This document shows, in pieces, positions 1 through 4,007 of a stretch of DNA of 8,546 nt. Below the pieces are notes generated by a model. The model had not been told where the DNA came from. It was given only the letters and a program-made list of their open reading frames with translations, and did not search any database. The stretch is from NCBI GenBank assembly GCA_902478705.1, contig CABSMB010000038.1, forward strand, positions 1 through 8,546. Direction: 5' to 3'. The DNA comes from an uncultured Collinsella sp. (GTDB lineage Bacteria > Actinomycetota > Coriobacteriia > Coriobacteriales > Coriobacteriaceae). Every line of letters begins with the position of its first letter. Positions within the stretch are counted from its first letter, which is position 1. The position numbers and the translations under genes were made by a program.

Positions 1-705
1 GAGCACGTCGGCCTCGTCGGCGGCGATGAGCGAGTCGATAGCACGGACCATCTGGCGGCGGGCATCCTGGCGCTCGGCGCTCTTAAGGAACTCGATACCA
101 CGCGTGGGGCTTCCCGCCACGGCGACTGCCATGCGGCAACGTGCGGGGTCCTGACCGGTGGCGCGGCTCACGGCCTGCGCGGCCACGGTGGGCGACACCA
201 GCCGAAACGGCACGCACTGGCAGCGGCTCACAATGGTGGGCAGCATTATGTCGGACGAGGTGCCCAGCAGGATGAACATGACGCCCTCGGGCGGCTCCTC
301 GAGCGTTTTGAGCAGCGCGTTGGCGGTATTGGCGCGCAGCTGCTCGGCACGGTCGATGATGTAGACCTTGGCCTTGGCGCGGATGGGCGCGAGGGGCACG
401 TCGTCGAGTAGCTCGCGAGTTTGCGCGATGAGGTAGCCTGTAGCGCTTTCGGGCGTGTAGTAGTGCACGTCGGGATGCGTATGGCGATCGACACGCACAC
501 AGCTGTCGCACGAGCCGCAGCCGTCCTGCTCGCACAGGAAAGCCTGGGCGAGCGCCCACGCGGCGTCGAGCTTGCCGGCGCCGGGCGCGCCCAAAAACAG
601 GTAGGCGTGCGATGCGCGGCCGCTGGCGATAGCGTTGGTCAAAAAGTCGCGCACGCGCTCTTGGGTGTCGAGCTTTGCCAGCAGACTTGCCTGAGCGGGA
701 GCCAT
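1..705 (-). CDS. holB: DNA polymerase III subunit delta' (partial, 5' part)
   Basis: Clamp-loader subunit that helps load the sliding clamp at the replication fork. The first 235 residues are visible and the frame stays open to the left window edge. Seen in order: a P-loop-like GAPGAGK at residues 39-45, a zinc module with C58, C63, C66 and C69, a degenerate Walker B region (VYIIDRAEQL, about 114-123), LLKTLEEPP at 131-139 and the clamp-loader SRC motif at 160-162. These are standard for the DnaX/HolB AAA+ group; the short N-terminus and single zinc module favour delta' over tau/gamma. The P-loop Lys is followed by Leu instead of Ser/Thr, fitting a subunit that does not hydrolyse ATP. The ATG start is fixed by an AGGAGG site at 715-720, nine bases upstream. 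It begins one base after the tmk stop, so the two genes are very probably co-transcribed and translationally coupled. Confidence 0.92.
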   Translation of the reverse strand, partial: MAPAQASLLAKLDTQERVRDFLTNAIASGRASHAYLFLGAPGAGKLDAAWALAQAFLCEQDGCGSCDSCVRVDRHTHPDVHYYTPESATGYLIAQTRELLDDVPLAPIRAKAKVYIIDRAEQLRANTANALLKTLEEPPEGVMFILLGTSSDIMLPTIVSRCQCVPFRLVSPTVAAQAVSRATGQDPARCRMAVAVAGSPTRGIEFLKSAERQDARRQMVRAIDSLIAADEADVL

Positions 706-706
706 G

Positions 707-1390
707 TTACTCAGCCTCCTGGGCGAGCGCGGCAGCAACGGCATCCTGGGGGATGTCGAGACCGTATGCGCGAACCTGCTCGACCGTCTGCGCGAAGACA
801 TCTGCGATTGGCGCGGTTGCGTCGATGAGCTTCACGCGGCCTGGCTCTTCGGCCGCAATGGTGCAAAATCCCTGGTAAACACGCTCTTGGAATGCCATGC
901 CCTTGGCCTCCATGCGATCGGCCGCACCGCGGGCGGCCATGCGCAGCGCCGCCTGCTCGGGCGCGATGTGATAGACGAGCGTGAGCGCCGGATGCGTACC
1001 GGCGACAGCCAGGTTGTTGGCATCGCGTACCATCTGACGGTCGAGACCATCGGCAAACGCCTGATAGCAAGTCGTGGAATCGTAGAAACGGTCGCACAGG
1101 ACCACCTTGCCGGCAGCGAGGGCGGGAGCTATGACCTCGTGCACCAGCTGGGCACGCGCGGCTTCGTACAACAACAGCTCGCAGGTATCGCCCATCGCCG
1201 TATTGGCGGGATCGAGTAGCAGGGCGCGGATCTTTTCGCTGATGGCGGTGCCGCCCGGCTCGCGCAGAGTTACGACCTGATAGCCAGCGAGGTCGAGCGC
1301 GCGGGCGAGAAGGCGCGCCTGCGTGGATTTACCGGCGCCGTCGACGCCCTCGAGCGTGATAAAGCTATGTTGAGCGGGCTCAAAAGCCAT
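707..1390 (-). CDS. tmk: Thymidylate kinase (dTMP kinase)
   Basis: Cytoplasmic enzyme that phosphorylates dTMP to dTDP with ATP, the step feeding dTTP synthesis. The 227-residue product has the full family signature: P-loop GVDGAGKST at residues 15-23, the substrate-binding REPGGT at 43-48, the DRF motif at 100-102 followed by YDST, and a LID-type segment around 153-171 with D158, R159 and E161. Length is usual for a bacterial enzyme. The ATG start is supported by AGGAAGG at 1401-1407, ten bases upstream. It stops (TAA, 709-707) one base before holB, and a tmk-holB pair is common in bacteria. A candidate extended -10 box lies at 1427-1435. Confidence 0.96.
   Translation of the reverse strand: MAFEPAQHSFITLEGVDGAGKSTQARLLARALDLAGYQVVTLREPGGTAISEKIRALLLDPANTAMGDTCELLLYEAARAQLVHEVIAPALAAGKVVLCDRFYDSTTCYQAFADGLDRQMVRDANNLAVAGTHPALTLVYHIAPEQAALRMAARGAADRMEAKGMAFQERVYQGFCTIAAEEPGRVKLIDATAPIADVFAQTVEQVRAYGLDIPQDAVAAALAQEAE
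715..720 (-). promoter_or_regulatory. holB ribosome binding site inside the tmk 3' end
   Basis: A perfect AGGAGG on the minus strand lies within the last codons of tmk, nine bases before the holB ATG (705-703). It fixes the holB start and supports coupling of the two genes. Confidence 0.8.
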
Positions 1391-1400
1391 GGGCGCAGTC

Positions 1401-1407
1401 CCTTCCT
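1401..1407 (-). promoter_or_regulatory. tmk ribosome binding site
   Basis: AGGAAGG on the minus strand, ten bases before the tmk ATG at 1390-1388. It supports that start. Confidence 0.65.
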
Positions 1408-1426
1408 ACAAGGCGCGAAAATACAA

Positions 1427-1435
1427 GTTATAGCA
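1427..1435 (-). promoter_or_regulatory. Candidate extended -10 promoter for tmk-holB
   Basis: On the minus strand this reads TGCTATAAC, one mismatch from an extended -10 (TGnTATAAT). It would start transcription around 1420, giving a leader of about 30 bases that contains the tmk ribosome binding site. No good -35 box is seen, which extended -10 promoters can tolerate. It lies between the repeat element and tmk, so tmk-holB would have its own promoter. Confidence 0.4.
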
Positions 1436-1478
1436 ACCAAGCCATGATACCCCAGCGTCCGGCGCGCCCCAAACCGGA

Positions 1479-1565
1479 CCTAGTCATTGGGGACGTTCTT
1501 GAATGACTAGTCGTTGGGGACGTTCTTGTTTGACTAGTCGTTTAAGAACGTCCCTAACGACTAGG
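1479..1565. repeat. Palindromic repeat element, copy A (three half-units)
   Basis: Three copies of a 20-base half-unit (consensus tagtcgttggggacgttctt) are arranged plus (1481-1500), plus (1508-1527), minus (1544-1563). The second and third form a 56-base near-palindrome (1508-1563, 23 of 28 positions paired) centred on the 8-base palindrome gactagtc (1532-1539). The first and third units, taken with two flanking bases, also match as an inverted pair at 20 of 22 positions, so two alternative hairpins are possible. The element lies ten bases past the stop of the beta-lactamase-like gene and upstream of the tmk promoter. A related element is at 3850-3938. It resembles REP/BIME-type intergenic repeats; no transposase is present here. 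It has no T-run, so it is not a classic terminator, although a transcript-end hairpin role is possible. Confidence 0.85.
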
Positions 1566-1574
1566 TCACATAAC

Positions 1575-2648
1575 TCAGGAGTGGGCGTGGGCGTAGATGG
1601 CGGAGGAAATACCGCGCTCGAGGGCGAGGGCCTGTTCGCGTTCGAGGTCTTGGGTGAGGATTGTCAGCACGTAAGGGCGCTCGGCGTAGACGATTGCCGC
1701 ATCGTGCTGGGCATTCGCCAGGCTGCCCGTTTTGTGCGCGACCGAAACGTCACCGGGAACGCCCTCGACAATACCGCGCGCGTCCTCCTGAGCCAGCAGA
1801 TATCCGCGAGCCCGTTCGCAGAGCTCGGGCGTCGCGATTGTCCCCGCCGCCAGCCGCTCTAACACCGTCGCGGCATCGCGGGCGCTCGTATAGTTCTCGC
1901 GGCCCTGCGCTTGGGCATCGGTGTCCATCATCAGGCGAGCGAGCGCGGTTTTCGTCAACCCCAGCGCAGCGCACGTCTCGTTTACCGTGTCCATTCCCAA
2001 TCTGCCGATAATGAGGTTCGCCGCGACGTTATCGCTCTGGGCAATCATGGCTCGCAGCAGCTCATCCACGCTGTACGACACGCCCGCACCGCGCGACTGG
2101 ATTGAACCGCTACCACCCACGATATCTTGCTGCGTTACCGTTATCTGTTCGTCGAGGGACAGCTCGCCCGCCGCCACGGTCTCGAGCGCACAAGCGAGAA
2201 TGGGAAGCTTGATGATGCTTGCCGCCACACGTCGCGCGTCCGGCGCCACAGCGACTTCACCATCGAGCGAGGCGAACGTTTGAGGATCAAGCGCCACAGC
2301 ATAGACCGAGGTAGACCCACTATACGGCTCGGCAAGGGCTTCGATATCTTGCTGAAGGCCGGCAATCCAAGAAGCCTGGGAGACAGCTTCCGTCTTTTGA
2401 GCAGACGGATGATTCGTTCTTTGTTTGGCGGGGACAGCAGAGCCCTCAGCCTCGTTACGGCGCGCGGCACAACCGCCGAGACTCATCACCGAGGCAAGTG
2501 CTCCGGTCAACAGCCCGGCACAAAACATTCGACGCGAGCAATCGCGCACAGCGAGGGGCGCATCCCCCGGCGGGAACCGGAACGCCTCCACGTTGTCGCC
2601 GCCACCCCGACCTTGCTCGCCGCAGTACACAGACCCACTCCCCACCAT
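1575..2648 (-). CDS. Class A beta-lactamase-like serine hydrolase, Tat-type lipoprotein
   Basis: Predicted cell-surface serine hydrolase of the penicillin-recognising fold. Numbering from the first ATG (357 residues), it has the three active-site motifs: SIIK at 144-147 (nucleophile S144), SDN at 205-207 and KTG at 306-308. The N-terminus shows paired arginines (SRRMF, R39-R40), a hydrophobic stretch and a lipobox LGGC ending at C60, so export by the Tat pathway and lipid anchoring are likely. A Thr/Ala/Gln-rich linker follows. The first ATG would put an odd 33-residue Gly-rich stretch ahead of the signal; the GTG at 2549-2547 gives a normal signal peptide and a 324-residue protein, and I think it more likely, though no strong ribosome site decides. 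Where class A enzymes carry the omega-loop Glu166, this protein appears to have Asp (D242, in MMDTDAQ), so it may be a penicillin-binding or cell-wall hydrolase relative and not a resistance enzyme. It is a single gene, divergent from the zinc-ribbon gene. Confidence 0.85.
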   Translation of the reverse strand: MVGSGSVYCGEQGRGGGDNVEAFRFPPGDAPLAVRDCSRRMFCAGLLTGALASVMSLGGCAARRNEAEGSAVPAKQRTNHPSAQKTEAVSQASWIAGLQQDIEALAEPYSGSTSVYAVALDPQTFASLDGEVAVAPDARRVAASIIKLPILACALETVAAGELSLDEQITVTQQDIVGGSGSIQSRGAGVSYSVDELLRAMIAQSDNVAANLIIGRLGMDTVNETCAALGLTKTALARLMMDTDAQAQGRENYTSARDAATVLERLAAGTIATPELCERARGYLLAQEDARGIVEGVPGDVSVAHKTGSLANAQHDAAIVYAERPYVLTILTQDLEREQALALERGISSAIYAHAHS

Positions 2649-2732
2649 CGCATTTTACCGAGCCGTCGATAAACGGCCGCGCAGGACACCCAGCACGCCG
2701 CACTCATTGTGACGCACACAGCGGTCCGGGAC

Positions 2733-2742
2733 GTTGCGCAAC
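2733..2742. other. 10-base perfect palindrome in divergent intergenic region
   Basis: gttgcgcaac reads the same on both strands and lies about 85 bases upstream of the first ATG of the beta-lactamase-like gene and 54 bases before the -10 of the zinc-ribbon gene. It could be an operator half-shared by the two divergent genes, but palindromes of this length also occur by chance. The rest of 2649-2832 shows only the -10 and ribosome binding site noted separately. Confidence 0.2.
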
Positions 2743-2795
2743 AAGTCTCGCGTAACCAGTTGATTCGGCGCGGCCCATCCGCACCTCAACCACCT

Positions 2796-2801
2796 TATAA
2801 T
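2796..2801 (+). promoter_or_regulatory. -10 box for the zinc-ribbon membrane protein gene
   Basis: A perfect TATAAT lies 31 bases before the ATG, implying a short leader starting near 2808. No convincing -35 sequence is found at 16-18 bases spacing, so an activator may be needed or the match may be partly fortuitous. Confidence 0.55.
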
Positions 2802-2820
2802 CTAGCCAACACACCAAACG

Positions 2821-2826
2821 AAAGGA
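2821..2826 (+). promoter_or_regulatory. Ribosome binding site of the zinc-ribbon gene
   Basis: AAAGGA six bases before the ATG at 2833; supports that start. Confidence 0.65.
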
Positions 2827-2832
2827 ACCGCC

Positions 2833-3852
2833 ATGCCCCGGTTTTGCACCCAATGCGGCAAGCTTCTGAAAGACGATGAGCGCTTTTGCACCAGTTGCGG
2901 TGCGTCGGTAACCGCCGCTGACCAGGTTTCGCAAGCGCAGGAAGACGCGCCGTTCGTCGAAAACGCCCCCGCACCCGATACCGTCTCCGGCGTCGATGCG
3001 ACCGCAACTCAGCCCCAGCCGGCAGACGTGACCGTGCAGTCCGCCCATCAGCCCGCGCCCGCTCCCCAGCCGGAAGCTGGCGCGACGCAGCAATGGGCGA
3101 CGCCAGCCGGCTCCGCACCGCAGCAACCCATTCCGACCGCTGCTCCGCAGGCCGGTGCTCCCGCCGCGCCCAAAAACAACAACGCTCTGTTTATCGGCAT
3201 CATCGCCGTGCTGGTCGTCGTGATTATCGCGCTCGTCGTGTTCTTTATGATCAAGCCTTTCGACAAGGGCGCCGACGATTCCAAGGGCACAACCATCGAG
3301 AAGGTCAAGATCGACCACGATGACGACGATGACGTCTCCGTTAAGGGCGACCCCAACAAGCTTTACGATGACGACGATGACGCCCACGATGCCGCCGCCA
3401 TCAGCGAGCAGAACGTCTACGACCAGTTAAGCTCCTACTACAGCAGGCTTTCCGATCTTGACCAGCAGGTCCGCGACTGCGCCACCACGTTCAACACGTA
3501 TTATCTAAAGGATGACCGCAGCTCGCGTCAGTCGGCCAGCGATGCCGCCGAGGCGCTCGAGGATCAGATTAGCGACCTCAAGGACGAGGTCGAGGACCTG
3601 GATGTTCCCATCGACTCGCAGAACTACAGCTCGTGGAAAGACATCATCACGCTCTACGACGACCTGGAGAATCGCATCGACGTCATTTGCGACGCTTGGG
3701 AGATCAGCCTTGAGTACTCCAGCCCCGCCAACCACAAGGATGAGATCGTGGCGCCGCTGGCGCGCGACAACGTGGCGGGCACCAACGACAACAAGTACCG
3801 CCTGGACTTTGAGGACCGCTACCCCGGCGCCAAACCCGTCGAAGTGAAGTAG
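2833..3852 (+). CDS. Zinc-ribbon, single-pass membrane protein with poly-Asp runs (function unknown)
   Basis: I do not recognise a characterised gene. The 339-residue protein starts with a short zinc ribbon (C5, C8, C19, C22; FCTQCG and FCTSCG), then a Pro/Ala/Gln-rich disordered linker (about 31-115), one strongly hydrophobic helix (about 118-140) followed by KPF, and a C-terminal region outside the membrane if the ribbon is cytoplasmic. That region opens with two Asp5 runs at 163-167 and 179-183 and continues as an acidic, probably helical or coiled-coil segment (about 190-295). It contains two Cys, C216 and C286, which could form a disulfide. The N-terminal layout matches the widespread 'zinc ribbon domain-containing' membrane proteins of Gram-positive bacteria, many linked loosely to envelope sensing; the C-terminal domain gives no functional clue. 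It is the only plus-strand gene here, has its own -10 box, and its TAG stop is the first three bases of a decayed repeat unit. Confidence 0.88.
   Translation: MPRFCTQCGKLLKDDERFCTSCGASVTAADQVSQAQEDAPFVENAPAPDTVSGVDATATQPQPADVTVQSAHQPAPAPQPEAGATQQWATPAGSAPQQPIPTAAPQAGAPAAPKNNNALFIGIIAVLVVVIIALVVFFMIKPFDKGADDSKGTTIEKVKIDHDDDDDVSVKGDPNKLYDDDDDAHDAAAISEQNVYDQLSSYYSRLSDLDQQVRDCATTFNTYYLKDDRSSRQSASDAAEALEDQISDLKDEVEDLDVPIDSQNYSSWKDIITLYDDLENRIDVICDAWEISLEYSSPANHKDEIVAPLARDNVAGTNDNKYRLDFEDRYPGAKPVEVK
3317..3382 (+). repeat. Two 18-base direct repeats encoding Asp5 runs
   Basis: acgatgacgacgatgacg occurs exactly at 3317-3334 and 3365-3382, 48 bases (16 codons) apart and in the same frame, encoding the two Asp5 runs of the membrane protein. 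The residues between the runs are not repeated, so this is either a local duplication with divergence or convergence on GAY codons. Confidence 0.75.
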
Positions 3853-3938
3853 TCGCCTGCGACGTTCTTACTAGTCGTTGGGGACGTTCTTAAACGACTA
3901 GTCATTAAAGAACGTCCCCAATGACTACCCAATGACTA
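3850..3938. repeat. Palindromic repeat element, copy B
   Basis: Same family and same plus, plus, minus layout as the element at 1479-1565. Half-units lie at 3850-3869 (plus, decayed, 16 of 20 matching), 3872-3891 (plus) and 3908-3927 (minus), with a further 11-base fragment (minus) at 3928-3938. The central two form a 56-base near-palindrome (3872-3927, 25 of 28 positions paired) centred on gactagtc (3896-3903), exactly the length seen in copy A. It starts in the stop codon of the zinc-ribbon gene and ends just before the terminator. Confidence 0.87.
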
Positions 3939-3941
3939 TCT

Positions 3942-3985
3942 AAAAAACGAGCGAGGATTTTGAGGTCCCCGCTCGTTTTTGTTTT
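3942..3985. terminator. Bidirectional intrinsic terminator
   Basis: An 11-base perfect stem (aaaaacgagcg at 3943-3953 with cgctcgttttt at 3970-3980) encloses a 16-base loop and is followed by TTTTTGTTTT. The A-rich left arm gives a U-tract on the other strand, so it can end both the plus-strand zinc-ribbon transcript and the minus-strand tatC-hypAB-topoisomerase transcript that converge here. Confidence 0.88.
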
Positions 3986-4007
3986 GGGTGATGTTTCGAC
4001 CGTACGG

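Noticed and set aside
1508..1563. Intrinsic terminator of the beta-lactamase-like gene
   Set aside because: The hairpin is strong but no run of U follows it on the minus-strand transcript. It is kept as a repeat with only a possible 3' end role.
1479..1565. CRISPR array, from regularly recurring 20-base units
   Set aside because: There are only three units with short irregular spacing (about 7 and 16 bases), one of them inverted, and no cas gene is present. The layout is that of a palindromic intergenic repeat.
1575..2648. Antibiotic resistance beta-lactamase
   Set aside because: The fold motifs fit, but the usual omega-loop ExxLN is missing and there is no sign of a mobile resistance context, so resistance is not claimed.
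2760..2765. TTGATT as a -35 box for the zinc-ribbon gene
   Set aside because: It is 30 bases from the TATAAT at 2796-2801, too far for a standard promoter.
2704..3387. A 227-codon minus-strand open frame opposite the zinc-ribbon gene
   Set aside because: Its Asp/Val/Ile-rich start is the complement of the poly-Asp and membrane-helix codons. The plus-strand frame has a CxxC ribbon, ribosome site and -10 box.
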